Shown one piece after another: positions 16,153-24,297 of a stretch of DNA of 64,000 bases. Position numbers and translations under genes: made by a program. Location: assembly GCF_035818635.1 (NCBI RefSeq), contig NZ_JAYLLH010000017.1, forward strand, positions 34,921-98,920. The letters run 5' to 3'. Each line of letters opens with the position of its first letter. The first letter of the stretch is position 1. This DNA is from Mesobacterium_A hydrothermale. GTDB lineage: Bacteria; Pseudomonadota; Alphaproteobacteria; Rhodobacterales; Rhodobacteraceae. The notes beneath the pieces are model-generated. The model searched no databases and was not told the DNA's origin. It saw nothing but the letters and a program-made list of their open reading frames with translations.

Positions 16153-16269
16153 TCAGAACCAGCTTTGAACGCGGCGTGCGCTGCCGGAAATGTCCTGCCC
16201 GATGCCATCGACCGTTGCACAGCCGCCCAAGGTCAGGGCGGCCACAAGGAGAATGCCTGCTGCTCTCAT
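16153..16269 (-). CDS. Entericidin-like small lipoprotein
   Basis: 38 residues from ATG 16269: MRAAGILLVAALTLGGC then ATVDGIGQDISGSARRVQSW and F. The lipobox LGGC gives a mature lipopeptide of about 22 residues. The mature text (cATVDGIGQDIS) is that of entericidin A/B proteins, small envelope lipoproteins linked to stationary phase, envelope stress and, in enterics, programmed lysis. The start lies 1 bp after the TAA of the YejA-like gene, so it is probably co-transcribed or coupled. An in-frame ATG at 16287 would overlap that gene by 17 bp and is less likely. A downstream GC hairpin (about 16126-16152) with TTTT could terminate it. Confidence 0.85.
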   Translation of the reverse strand: MRAAGILLVAALTLGGCATVDGIGQDISGSARRVQSWF

Positions 16270-16270
16270 C

Positions 16271-18103
16271 TTATTTGTCTTCTTCATACCACCAGACGTC
16301 TGTCTGCCAGTTTATCCAGTCCCCGTAAATTGGCAGTTTCTCAGGGTATTTCAACTCTTTGGCATGGGCAATCCGACTGATTGCCCACTGATATGTGGGA
16401 ATCACGTAACGTCCGGTGGTCAAGACCCGATCCAGAGCCCGGGTCGCGGCAAGGAAATCCTCCCGGCTTTCTGAGGTCAGAAGCTTGTCGATCATCGCCT
16501 CGGCCGCGGGGGACGTCATTCCCATCCAGTTGCGCGACCCCGGTTCCATCCCGGCGGCAGCACCCCAATATGCCTTTTGCTCGTTGCCCGGCGACAGCGA
16601 CAGGCCGCGCCGATACCACGTCATGTCGAAGTCATAGGCGTTGGTGCGTTCCTTGAACTGGGCATCATCCACGGTCGATACGTTGACCGCGATGCCCAGG
16701 CGATCCAGCGCCTGAACATACAGATCGGCAATCGCCTGTTCCTCGGACGCACCCTGCGTCAGCAGGATTTCAAAGGAGAAGGGCGTGCCGCTGGCATTCT
16801 TCATCACGCCGTCCTGCACCGTCCAGCCGGCCTCTGCCATCAGGTCCATGGCACGGGCGATGTTCTTGCGGTTGCGCAGGGTGCCGTCGCCCTCGGGCAG
16901 GGCATAGCCCTCCAGCGCGCCGGGCAACAGCTGATCGGCGTAAGGTGCCAGGAAATCGCGCACCTTGCCCTCTGCCGGGCCGGGGCGCATGCCCAGCACC
17001 GAGTTCGAGAAATATGATGTGATGCGCGGTTGGCGGCCGCCTGTCATGGTTTCGTTGATGAACTCGAAGTTGAACGCATGCAGCATCGCATCGCGCACAC
17101 GCCAGTCGCGAAACTGGTCGCGGCGGGTGTTCATTACAAAGCCGGTGATGCCAGAGGGACGTTCATGCGGGATGATCGACTTGATCACATCACCGCTGTC
17201 GATCGCCGGGAAATCATACTGGGTTTCCCATTTTTCTGCGTTGCTTTCACGGTTTGTGTTCAGTTCTCCAGCCTTGAACGCTTCGAACACGGCGGTACCT
17301 TCGCCGAAATACTCGATCCGGATCTCGTCGAAATTGGCCTGGCCGCGCATGAAGGGCAGGTCGTTGCCCCAGTAGTCGGGGTTGCGCTTCAGGCTGATGA
17401 AGCGCCCGGCCTCGAAATCACCGACGACATACGGCGCCGAGGTGATCGGCGCCATGTCGGTGCCATCGGTTTCGGCAAAGTCGATACCGTCATACTGCGC
17501 CTTTTTCAGGATCGGGCGCATACCCACCAGCAGCGCCAGTTCGCGATCCTCGGTATTGAAGGTGAACCTGACCGACGCGGGACCTGTCTGTTCCATCGTT
17601 TCGATCTTGTCCCACAGGCTGGCATAACGCGGGTTGCCCTTGGTCCCCAGAGTCTCATAGCTCCACATCACGTCCTCGACCGTGACCGGGCTGCCGTCAG
17701 AGAATTTCGCCTCGGGCCGCAGGGTGAATTCCACCCATTCACGGCGCGGTCCGACCTCAACCGATTCGCACAGGAGGCAATAAAGCGTGAAGGGTTCGTC
17801 CCAACTGCGACCCATAAGCGATTCAAATCCAACGGTTCCGGCAAAGCGCAACTGCCAGGGCGCGCGCCCTTTGCGGACAAATGGGTTCAGGCTGTCAAAG
17901 CCGCCGCGTTCGCCAAGGACGATCCGCCCGCCCTTGGGCGCATCCGGGTTGGCATACGGCAAAGACACAAAATCCGGTGGAAGCTGTGGCTCGCCGTACA
18001 TAGCTATGCCATGTTTGGGCTCTGCCGCTGCGAATCCCGAACACGCGATCAGCGCCAAAATCGCACCAGTTGTCCGCAGGCTGGCAAAATAGTTTGTTCT
18101 CAT
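16271..18103 (-). CDS. Periplasmic peptide-binding protein, YejA-type ABC solute-binding family 5
   Basis: 610 residues with a signal peptide (TTGAILALIACSGFAAAEP). Mature text starts HGIAMYGEPQLPPDFVSLPY, followed by NPDAPKGGRIVLGERGGFDS, the characteristic start of YejA-like oligopeptide/microcin C binding proteins. Later blocks (VKFTFN-like VRFTFNTEDREL, GRFISLKRNPDYWG) match SBP_bac_5. It should deliver peptides or peptide-like compounds to an ABC permease. No permease or ATPase genes (yejBEF) are adjacent, so it is an orphan in this window and must partner with a transporter encoded elsewhere. The downstream entericidin-like gene starts 1 bp past the stop. Confidence 0.9.
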   Translation of the reverse strand: MRTNYFASLRTTGAILALIACSGFAAAEPKHGIAMYGEPQLPPDFVSLPYANPDAPKGGRIVLGERGGFDSLNPFVRKGRAPWQLRFAGTVGFESLMGRSWDEPFTLYCLLCESVEVGPRREWVEFTLRPEAKFSDGSPVTVEDVMWSYETLGTKGNPRYASLWDKIETMEQTGPASVRFTFNTEDRELALLVGMRPILKKAQYDGIDFAETDGTDMAPITSAPYVVGDFEAGRFISLKRNPDYWGNDLPFMRGQANFDEIRIEYFGEGTAVFEAFKAGELNTNRESNAEKWETQYDFPAIDSGDVIKSIIPHERPSGITGFVMNTRRDQFRDWRVRDAMLHAFNFEFINETMTGGRQPRITSYFSNSVLGMRPGPAEGKVRDFLAPYADQLLPGALEGYALPEGDGTLRNRKNIARAMDLMAEAGWTVQDGVMKNASGTPFSFEILLTQGASEEQAIADLYVQALDRLGIAVNVSTVDDAQFKERTNAYDFDMTWYRRGLSLSPGNEQKAYWGAAAGMEPGSRNWMGMTSPAAEAMIDKLLTSESREDFLAATRALDRVLTTGRYVIPTYQWAISRIAHAKELKYPEKLPIYGDWINWQTDVWWYEEDK

Positions 18104-18183
18104 TTTGGCGACGATCCCTGTTCTGCCCTTGTTTTATTGGATGCTACCGTAGCGGGGGATTTACGCCTTTTCAAACTTTTAGC

Positions 18184-18212
18184 TTGGACTCCTAACGAAG
18201 ATTGCTTATAAC
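18184..18212 (+). promoter_or_regulatory. Sigma-70 type promoter of candidate small RNA
   Basis: TTGGAC (18184-18189), 17-bp spacer, TATAAC (18207-18212). Five of six consensus bases match at -10 and four to five at -35. Transcription would start near 18219, in front of two hairpins and an intrinsic terminator. Confidence 0.6.
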
Positions 18213-18218
18213 GGGGGC

Positions 18219-18293
18219 ACTGCTCGATAGGTTTCTTGCCTGTATGAAACCTGCCTCAATGACTTAACCCCGGCCTTGTGCCGGGGTTTTTTT
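18219..18293 (+). ncRNA. Candidate ~75-nt small RNA or leader attenuator
   Basis: A complete small transcription unit: promoter at 18184-18212; hairpin 1 AGGTTTC (18229-18235) / GAAACCT (18246-18252) with loop TTGCCTGTAT; a single-stranded linker GCCTCAATGACTTAA; and a perfect 7-bp terminator with T7. No open frame of any size fits. The unit lies between the divergent peptide-binding protein and 3-hydroxybutyrate dehydrogenase (start 18398). It is either a trans-acting small RNA or a terminated leader that attenuates the dehydrogenase gene. I do not recognise it as a known RNA family. Confidence 0.55.
18268..18293 (+). terminator. Strong rho-independent terminator
   Basis: CCCCGGC (18268-18274) / GCCGGGG (18280-18286), loop CTTGT, followed by T7 (18287-18293). 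No plus-strand protein gene precedes it for over 2 kb. Confidence 0.9.
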
Positions 18294-18397
18294 CTGCGCG
18301 AATTCCCCGCAAGTCGGAACAAATCTTCGGCACCCCCTTATGCTGCGACCGCGTCGGTGTCATGCTGCGCGCGCAAACATAAGGGGAGCATCTTCAC

Positions 18398-19171
18398 ATG
18401 TCATTGAACGGCAAGACCGCGGTCATCACCGGATCGAACTCGGGCATCGGGCTGGGGATCGCCCGCGAACTGGCGCGGGCCGGGGCCGATGTGGTGCTGA
18501 ATTCCTTCACCGACCGCGACGAGGATCACGCCCTTGCCGCCGGGATCGGCAAGGAATTCGGCGTGACCGCGCGCTATATCAAGGCCGACATGTCCCGCGG
18601 CGACGAATGCCGGGCGCTGATCGAACAGACGGGCGGCTGCGATATCCTGGTGAACAACGCCGGCATCCAGCACGTCGCGCCGATCGACGAATTCCCGACC
18701 AAAAAATGGGATGCGATCATCGCGATCAACCTGACCTCGGCGTTTCACACCACGGCGGCTGCGCTGCCGGAAATGCGGGCGCGCGGCTGGGGCAGGGTGG
18801 TCAACATCGCTTCGGCCCACGGGCTGACGGCGTCGCCATACAAATCGGCCTATATTGCCGCCAAGCACGGCATCGTCGGCCTGTCCAAGACCACCGCGCT
18901 GGAAACCGCTGAAGAGCCGATCACCTGCAACGCGATCTGCCCGGGCTACGTTCTGACCCCGCTGGTCGAGGCGCAGATCCCCGACCAGATGAAGGCCCAC
19001 GGCATGGACCGTGACACCGTCGTGCGCGACGTCATGCTGGCGCGCCAGCCGTCCAAGCAATTCGCCACTGTCGAACAACTGGGCGGCACCACCGTGTTCC
19101 TGTGCTCCGATGCGGCCGCGCAGATCACTGGCACGACGATTTCCGTCGATGGCGGCTGGACGGCGCTGTAA
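18398..19171 (+). CDS. bdhA: D-3-hydroxybutyrate dehydrogenase
   Basis: 257-residue classical short-chain dehydrogenase. The NAD-binding TGSNSGIGLGIA is near residues 11-22, NNAG is near 89, the catalytic serine is in VNIASAHGL, and the YxxxK motif is in YKSAYIAAKHGIVGLSKTTA. The NAICPGYVLTPLVEAQIPDQ block is diagnostic of the bacterial 3-hydroxybutyrate dehydrogenase subgroup. It oxidises D-3-hydroxybutyrate, the polyhydroxybutyrate monomer, to acetoacetate with NAD+ in the cytoplasm. AAGGGGAGC lies 9 bp before the ATG. It stands alone and is followed by a hairpin shared with the convergent cytochrome b gene. The upstream small-RNA-like unit could attenuate it. Confidence 0.92.
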   Translation: MSLNGKTAVITGSNSGIGLGIARELARAGADVVLNSFTDRDEDHALAAGIGKEFGVTARYIKADMSRGDECRALIEQTGGCDILVNNAGIQHVAPIDEFPTKKWDAIIAINLTSAFHTTAAALPEMRARGWGRVVNIASAHGLTASPYKSAYIAAKHGIVGLSKTTALETAEEPITCNAICPGYVLTPLVEAQIPDQMKAHGMDRDTVVRDVMLARQPSKQFATVEQLGGTTVFLCSDAAAQITGTTISVDGGWTAL

Positions 19172-19189
19172 GGTCTGGCACTTCCAGAA

Positions 19190-19224
19190 AAACGCAAAGG
19201 CCGTACCGGTTTCCCGGTGCGGCC
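19190..19224 (-). terminator. Terminator of the octaheme cytochrome operon
   Basis: 11-bp stem (19199-19209/19214-19224, one G-T pair) with a TTTC loop. On the minus strand it is followed by TTTGCGTTTTTC. It lies between two convergent genes and may also help end bdhA transcripts. Confidence 0.7.
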
Positions 19225-19251
19225 CTGAACGTGGTCCCATGCAGCCTTGTG

Positions 19252-19911
19252 TCAGGACTTCAGGCGCCACGGCTCGTTGGTTTCAAGATAGGCTTCCTGT
19301 TCCGGCGTCAGGTTGATGCATTCATACCCGGTGACCATCGGGCGGACATGTTCGCGGAACCCGTGACCCACCGTCAGCAGGTAGATGTGCACCACCACGA
19401 AGGTGGCAATCACATAGGCCGCGAACAGGTGCAGGTTGGCAATGACCGTCAGCAGGAAGGTGGCGTTCGGCACGTCTTCCCAGAAGTTATAGGTCAGGTA
19501 CAGGATGCCGGTGATCCAGATTGCCGGGAACACGAACATTTTCAGACCGAAATAGGCCATGATCTGCAGCGGGTTGTGCTTGCGCCAGTACATCTTGCGG
19601 TGCGGATGGCTTTCGCCCTTGAAGATGCCGAAGGCATAGAACCGTGCGACCTGTACCATCCCGTCCAGCGTCGGTACGAACTGTTTCCACGTGCCGGTGG
19701 TGAACAGCCAGAAGGTGGCGAAGATCCACACCGCCAGCAGCACCAGCGCGGCCATCGTGTGCAGCATCACCGCCGGACCGAAGGGCAGGATGTGATGCAG
19801 GCCGTTCAGCCCCATCCCGGTGAACAGCAGCGTCATGATGAGCGCCATCTGGGTCCAATGCCACAGCCGTTCAAAGCGCGGATAGACCTTGACCATACGG
19901 GGCTTAGTCAT
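19252..19911 (-). CDS. Cytochrome b561-like membrane subunit (formate dehydrogenase gamma type)
   Basis: 219 residues from ATG 19911, with GGAGG upstream; a longer frame starting at 19968 lies inside the preceding gene. Four membrane helices with histidines in positions expected for b-type haem (RFERLWHWTQMALIMTLLFT, HTMAALVLLAVWIF, LHLFAAYVIATFVVVHIYLL). The protein resembles the di-haem cytochrome b subunits that pass electrons from quinol to periplasmic partners. Its start overlaps the stop of the octaheme cytochrome gene by 8 bp, so the two are translationally coupled and probably form one complex that links the quinone pool to the octaheme protein. Confidence 0.85.
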   Translation of the reverse strand: MTKPRMVKVYPRFERLWHWTQMALIMTLLFTGMGLNGLHHILPFGPAVMLHTMAALVLLAVWIFATFWLFTTGTWKQFVPTLDGMVQVARFYAFGIFKGESHPHRKMYWRKHNPLQIMAYFGLKMFVFPAIWITGILYLTYNFWEDVPNATFLLTVIANLHLFAAYVIATFVVVHIYLLTVGHGFREHVRPMVTGYECINLTPEQEAYLETNEPWRLKS

Positions 19912-21532
19912 GGGAGCCTCCTTTTTTCTTACCGGTGAAGATGCGCAGCGCGCCATGGCCGAGGACACCCAGAAGCGCCATCACGAACATCAGCTTGCCC
20001 AGAAGGCCGACGTGCCACTTGTCGCCGGTGCCGGGCATGAAGACGCCCGCGATGTTGGCCAGGCGGCCATCTTCGGCGTGGCAGGCCTGGCATTCCAGCG
20101 CCTCGTTTGCCGGAGCCACCATGTGGGTGGTCGGCCAGTACATGTAGGTATCGACAAAGCCGAACTGGCCGGAATATTCCGCGCCCGCGGCCTTCATGCC
20201 CGCATCAATCGCCTTGGCCCAGTCGAAGTTGGTCCAGAACGCGGTGTCGGTGGTCGGGCCCCAGACATGGGTATAGACCAGCTTGTTCAGCTCGCTGTCG
20301 TAAGCCTGACGGCCTTCCATGCGCTTGAACGGCCAGATCCGCGAACGGCCGTCCTCGGCATCCCCCGCGATCTTGTTGACCTCGACGACCTGGGTCGGGT
20401 CGATGGTGTGTTCACTGTCTGAGGTGGTGTATTCCACCTGGCCGTTGAACCATTCATAGATCGGCTGGGCGTTCTCTTCCCATTTGAAGTCGCCCTTGGT
20501 CGACAGATAGGTGTGTAGATGGTTGCCGTTGGAGTCGACGAAATCGTTTTCGTGATAGGGCTTGCCATCCTTCAGCTTGCCGGCGGTCGACCAGTCCCAG
20601 AAGGTCTTGGTGGCGACGCCGCCCTTGGCCATGCTGGGGATGTGGCAGGTCTGGCAGGCGACCACGTCGGTGTGGTCGTTCAGCTTGATGCCCTTGATGT
20701 TGACCGGATGCGGTTCGTTGCCGTGGCAGCTTTCGCAGGTGGCGACGTGACGGCGCTCGCCGGGCTTGCCGGTGCCTTCGGGGTCGGTGGCATGCACATC
20801 ATAGCGCGACCCGGCCCACTGGTGGCTTTCGGTGACGTGGCAATCGGTGCAAACCATGTTGGCACCATCGGGCGACATGTGCACATCGGTGTGGATCGAC
20901 GGGTTGATCAGCGCCGAGGACAGATCCCCGTGCTTCACGTTGTCGCCACCACCACCGTAAAAGTGACAGTTCCCGCAGTTTTCACGAGTCGGCTTACCCA
21001 CCGACATCGCCGCCTTGGACAGGTCCACCGGCCAGGCGGGTTTGCCCGTGATGGTCTGGGTACCCGGCTTGACCGGGGCCAGGGGCGGATTGCCCGCGCC
21101 GGTCGCGGACTTTGTGTATTGCCCCGAGGTGTCGTGGCAGGCCAGACAATCAACCGCAGTCGCCTGTTGCGGCGGCGGCTGGTTCATGTCCTCCCAGCCA
21201 TAGCCTGCATGACAGGACGTGCAGCGCGGCTCGTTGCCAGCAACCGAACCACAGAAGGCGTTGATGACGTTCTTCTTGCCCAACTGCTGGCCGGTCGTCT
21301 GATGTTGATAGTCCCACTGGTAGTGCAGCGTGTGCATCACCTGGTCGCTGGCTTCGGTATGGCAGGACAGACAGGCCGCCGTCACTTCGGGGCCTGACTT
21401 GAACTCCTGCTTGAGAATCTCGAACTTGGAATGGTCGGCGGTACTGCCCGAGCCTGGCATCTGCGGCGTTTCCTGCCCGAAGGCAGGCGCAGCCATGGCC
21501 AGCAGCAGTGGCAAGAGTAACGGTGCGCGCAT
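19904..21532 (-). CDS. Octaheme c-type cytochrome, tetrathionate reductase (Otr) family
   Basis: 542 residues from ATG 21532 (GGGAGG 7 bp upstream). Sec signal peptide LLLPLLLAMAAPAFG, then exactly eight CxxCH haem motifs in order: CLSCH, CTSCH, CLACH, CGNCH, CTDCH, CESCH, CQTCH, CQACH. The segment NEPRCTSCHAGYGWEDMN and the long haem-free region between motifs seven and eight (with YTHVWGPTTDTAFWTNFDWA) match the Otr family. A C-terminal helix (LLGKLMFVMALLGVLGHGAL) anchors it to the membrane, unlike soluble Shewanella Otr. Otr proteins reduce tetrathionate, nitrite or hydroxylamine in vitro; the physiological substrate is unsettled. The following cytochrome b supplies quinol electrons (inference). 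Confidence 0.88.
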   Translation of the reverse strand: MRAPLLLPLLLAMAAPAFGQETPQMPGSGSTADHSKFEILKQEFKSGPEVTAACLSCHTEASDQVMHTLHYQWDYQHQTTGQQLGKKNVINAFCGSVAGNEPRCTSCHAGYGWEDMNQPPPQQATAVDCLACHDTSGQYTKSATGAGNPPLAPVKPGTQTITGKPAWPVDLSKAAMSVGKPTRENCGNCHFYGGGGDNVKHGDLSSALINPSIHTDVHMSPDGANMVCTDCHVTESHQWAGSRYDVHATDPEGTGKPGERRHVATCESCHGNEPHPVNIKGIKLNDHTDVVACQTCHIPSMAKGGVATKTFWDWSTAGKLKDGKPYHENDFVDSNGNHLHTYLSTKGDFKWEENAQPIYEWFNGQVEYTTSDSEHTIDPTQVVEVNKIAGDAEDGRSRIWPFKRMEGRQAYDSELNKLVYTHVWGPTTDTAFWTNFDWAKAIDAGMKAAGAEYSGQFGFVDTYMYWPTTHMVAPANEALECQACHAEDGRLANIAGVFMPGTGDKWHVGLLGKLMFVMALLGVLGHGALRIFTGKKKGGSHD

Positions 21533-21563
21533 ACAGAATCCTCCCGGCAATACTTATGCCTTT

Positions 21564-21577
21564 CTGCATGTATGCAG
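21564..21577. promoter_or_regulatory. Perfect dyad in the octaheme operon leader
   Basis: CTGCAT-GT-ATGCAG, a perfect 14-bp palindrome 32-45 bp upstream of the cytochrome start. It could be an operator or an mRNA leader hairpin. Confidence 0.4.
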
Positions 21578-21592
21578 CGTGCGGAGGATTCT

Positions 21593-21606
21593 TTGATCTA
21601 TCGCAA
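21593..21606. promoter_or_regulatory. Possible FNR/FnrL-type half-conserved site
   Basis: TTGAT-CTAT-CGCAA resembles the FNR consensus TTGAT-N4-ATCAA, with the left arm perfect and two mismatches on the right. It is 61-74 bp upstream of the octaheme cytochrome, a plausible place for an anaerobic activator. One-arm matches occur by chance, so confidence is low. Confidence 0.3.
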
Positions 21607-21679
21607 ATTCAGGTTTCGACGGCAGGTGCAATCGAAAAAATAAAATTGAGTCACCTTTTAACGCGAACGTGAGCGGCCG

Positions 21680-22375
21680 TTACGACGCTTTTCGCATCGC
21701 TTCGATCTTGGGTTTGCCGCCCGGTTTGTCCGGCGGATAGACCAGCCCGGCCGAGATCACCAGCTTGGCCGCTTCCTCGATCGTCATTTCCAGTTCGACG
21801 ATGTCCTCGCGCGGGAAAAACAGCAAGAACCCAGAGGTCGGGTTCGGAGTGGTGGGGACGAAAACGGACACAAGGTCCCCTGTGGTGTCTGCCCGTTGCG
21901 CCACTTCGCCCTTGGCAAGGGTCGACACGAAACCGATCGCCCAGATACCCTTGCGCGGGTACTGGATCAGGCAGGCCTTTTCAAAGGTGCGCTCGGACTG
22001 GGCAAACACGGTTTCCGCGATCTGCTTGATCCCGGAATAGATCGACCGCACCACCGGGGTGCGTTCCACAAGGCTTTCGGCAAAGCGGATCAGCGACCGC
22101 CCGATCAGCCCCTTGGCGATCCAGCCCACGACAATGGTGAACACCAGAAAGAAGATCACCCCGACGCCGCGCAGGTTGATGCCGATATACTGTTCCGGGT
22201 TGAACCGTGCCGGCACCAGCGGCAGCACGAACCCATCGACCCATCCGAACATCGTCCAGATCAGCCAGATTGTCAGGCCGACAGGCATGATCACGACCAG
22301 CCCGGTCAGAAAACTGGACCGAAGGCTGGAAAAGATACCGGGCTTGCGCGGTTCTTGGTCGAAAGGGGTGGTCAT
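21680..22375 (-). CDS. DUF502 family membrane protein
   Basis: 231 residues. Two membrane helices near the N-terminus (FLTGLVVIMPVGLTIWLIWT and GVGVIFFLVFTIVVGWIAKG) are followed by the conserved cytoplasmic part with PVVRSIYSGIKQIAETV and FVPTTPNPTSGFLLFFPRED. These are hallmarks of the DUF502 family, widespread in bacteria and of unknown role. It follows psuG on the same strand after 80 bp. No function can be given. Confidence 0.9.
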   Translation of the reverse strand: MTTPFDQEPRKPGIFSSLRSSFLTGLVVIMPVGLTIWLIWTMFGWVDGFVLPLVPARFNPEQYIGINLRGVGVIFFLVFTIVVGWIAKGLIGRSLIRFAESLVERTPVVRSIYSGIKQIAETVFAQSERTFEKACLIQYPRKGIWAIGFVSTLAKGEVAQRADTTGDLVSVFVPTTPNPTSGFLLFFPREDIVELEMTIEEAAKLVISAGLVYPPDKPGGKPKIEAMRKAS

Positions 22376-22455
22376 GTCGGTCCAGTCATAAGGGTTGCCC
22401 GAAATCTAGGGGTTGCGGGGCGGCACTACAATGGGTGCGCCTGCGCATTGCTTGG

Positions 22456-23370
22456 TTATCCCGGCAAACTGTTCATTTCCCGGGCAATCGCAGCAGCCAG
22501 CCGGGCATTGTTCAGGACCAGCGCAATATTCGCGGCAAGCGACCGGCCCTCGGTCAGTTCGAAGATGCGCTGCAACAGGAAAGGCGTGACTGCCTTGCCG
22601 GCAATGCCCTGTGCCTCGGCCTCTGCCGTGGCTTGCGCGATGACTGGGGCCAGGTCCTCTGCCGGGATCTCGTCGGCTTCGGGGATCGGGTTGGCCACCA
22701 GTTGCCCGCCGGGCAGGCCAAGCGCCGCACGCATCTTGTGAGCGCGGGCGATCTCGGCCGCGCTGTCCATCCGCAGCGGCGCGGGCAATCCGCTGGCGCG
22801 CGACCAGAAGGCGGGCAGGTCGTCCTGACCCACGGCGATCACTGGCACGCCGTTGGTTTCCAGCACCTCCAGCGTCTTCGGCAGATCAAGAATGGCCTTG
22901 GCCCCAGCGGCAACCACGGTCACCGGGGTCTGCGCCAGTTCCGCAAGATCGGCGGAGATGTCGAAACTGGATTCGGCGCCCTTGTGCACGCCGCCGATGC
23001 CGCCGGTGGCAAAGACCGCGATCCCGGCCAGGTGCGCGGCGATCATCGTTGCGGCCACTGTGGTGGCCCCGGTCTGGCCCTGCGCCATGCAAACCGCCAT
23101 GTCGGCGCGGCTGAGCTTGGCCACGTTTTTTGCCTGGGCAAGCGCCTGCAACTGGGCGTCTGTCAGCCCGACACACAACCGCCCGTCAAGCACCGCGATG
23201 GTTGCGGGTTCGGCGCCGTTCGTACGGATTTCGGCCTCGACCGTACGGGCCATGTCAAGGTTCTGCGGCCAGGGCATCCCGTGCGTGATGATCGTCGATT
23301 CCAGCGCAACGACAGGGCGGTCCTCAGCCAGCGCGGCAGCAACGGCGGGGGACAGGTGAACAAGGCTCAT
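22456..23370 (-). CDS. psuG: Pseudouridine-5'-phosphate glycosidase
   Basis: 304 residues. The opening with VALESTIITHGMPWPQNLDM, the LSRADMAVCMAQGQTGATTV block and FATGGIGGVHKGAE are strongly conserved in PsuG. The enzyme cleaves the C-C glycosidic bond of pseudouridine 5'-phosphate to uracil and ribose 5-phosphate, the second step of pseudouridine salvage. Its ATG overlaps the psuK stop by 4 bp (ATGA), giving psuK-psuG translational coupling. No dedicated pseudouridine transporter gene is next to the pair. Confidence 0.94.
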   Translation of the reverse strand: MSLVHLSPAVAAALAEDRPVVALESTIITHGMPWPQNLDMARTVEAEIRTNGAEPATIAVLDGRLCVGLTDAQLQALAQAKNVAKLSRADMAVCMAQGQTGATTVAATMIAAHLAGIAVFATGGIGGVHKGAESSFDISADLAELAQTPVTVVAAGAKAILDLPKTLEVLETNGVPVIAVGQDDLPAFWSRASGLPAPLRMDSAAEIARAHKMRAALGLPGGQLVANPIPEADEIPAEDLAPVIAQATAEAEAQGIAGKAVTPFLLQRIFELTEGRSLAANIALVLNNARLAAAIAREMNSLPG

Positions 23371-24254
23371 GAGGTGATGTCTCCGGATACGTAGGCTGCG
23401 GCGGCCGCGAGGGCGCGGGTCAGGGCGGTGGCACGGTCGGCGCCCTCCAGCTCGGCGTTCATATGCGCGGCCATGAACGTGTCGCCCGCGCCGGTCACCC
23501 GGGTGACCAGCACCCTTGGCGGATCGGCAGAGACAAGACCGTCGGCGGTGGCGTCACAGGTGGTGCGACCGCCATCCGTGACCAGTGCCCGCGCCGCACC
23601 GCGCTGGATCAGCCGTTCGGCGGCCTCGGGCGCGGTGTCGAACCGGGTCTGGCACAAGATGCCCGCCTCTTCGAGATTGACGTAAAGCGTGCCGCGGCGG
23701 GAGGTCAGGAATGGCAGCAGCCGTTCGGCCTTGCCCGGGCTGGCCGGGGCCACGCGCAGATCGGCGGCGGTAAAGGCCGGGTGGCCTGCGATCACCGAAA
23801 GCAGGGATTCGGTCAGGTTGCCGTCGAGCGCGATGGTGCCGCCGAACGGTGCTGTGTCCGAGCCAAGCGCGCCATTGATCAGCGGGCGCAGAATCTTGTC
23901 GCCCGCCGCTTCCAGCGAATGGGCATCGGCAATCGCGGCGATCAGCCCGTTGGCCCCTTCGACCGCCATGTACTGGTCGGTCGGCAGATCGTCGGACCGG
24001 TAGAGGTGCTCGGTGATCAGACCCAGCCTGTCGCATTGGGTCACAAGGTCGATGCCTTGCGCATCGCGGCCCACAGCCGAGAGAAGCGCGGGCTTGCGGC
24101 CCATGCGCGCCAGGGTCATCGCGATGTTCAGCGCCACGCCGCCGGGCAGGCGGGTGATCCGGCCGGGCACGTCGCTGCCCTTGTCCATCACGCTGGCAGA
24201 GCGCCCGATCACGTCCCACAGGACCGATCCGATGCAAAGGATGTCTGGTGTCAT
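23367..24254 (-). CDS. psuK: PfkB-family carbohydrate kinase, pseudouridine kinase
   Basis: 295 residues from ATG 24254, with GGAG 8 bp upstream; the frame stays open further upstream but without a better start. PfkB/ribokinase signatures: the early PGGVALNIAMTLARMG glycine-rich block and the C-terminal VTRVTGAGDTFMAAHM with the catalytic GAGD. Coupled by 4 bp to psuG, so pseudouridine is the expected substrate, giving pseudouridine 5'-phosphate. Adenosine or ribose as substrate is less likely given the context. Confidence 0.9.
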   Translation of the reverse strand: MTPDILCIGSVLWDVIGRSASVMDKGSDVPGRITRLPGGVALNIAMTLARMGRKPALLSAVGRDAQGIDLVTQCDRLGLITEHLYRSDDLPTDQYMAVEGANGLIAAIADAHSLEAAGDKILRPLINGALGSDTAPFGGTIALDGNLTESLLSVIAGHPAFTAADLRVAPASPGKAERLLPFLTSRRGTLYVNLEEAGILCQTRFDTAPEAAERLIQRGAARALVTDGGRTTCDATADGLVSADPPRVLVTRVTGAGDTFMAAHMNAELEGADRATALTRALAAAAAYVSGDITS

Positions 24255-24297
24255 GCGTGCGCTCCTGAATTGATCGTGGCGTAGCGCAAGCCGGGGC

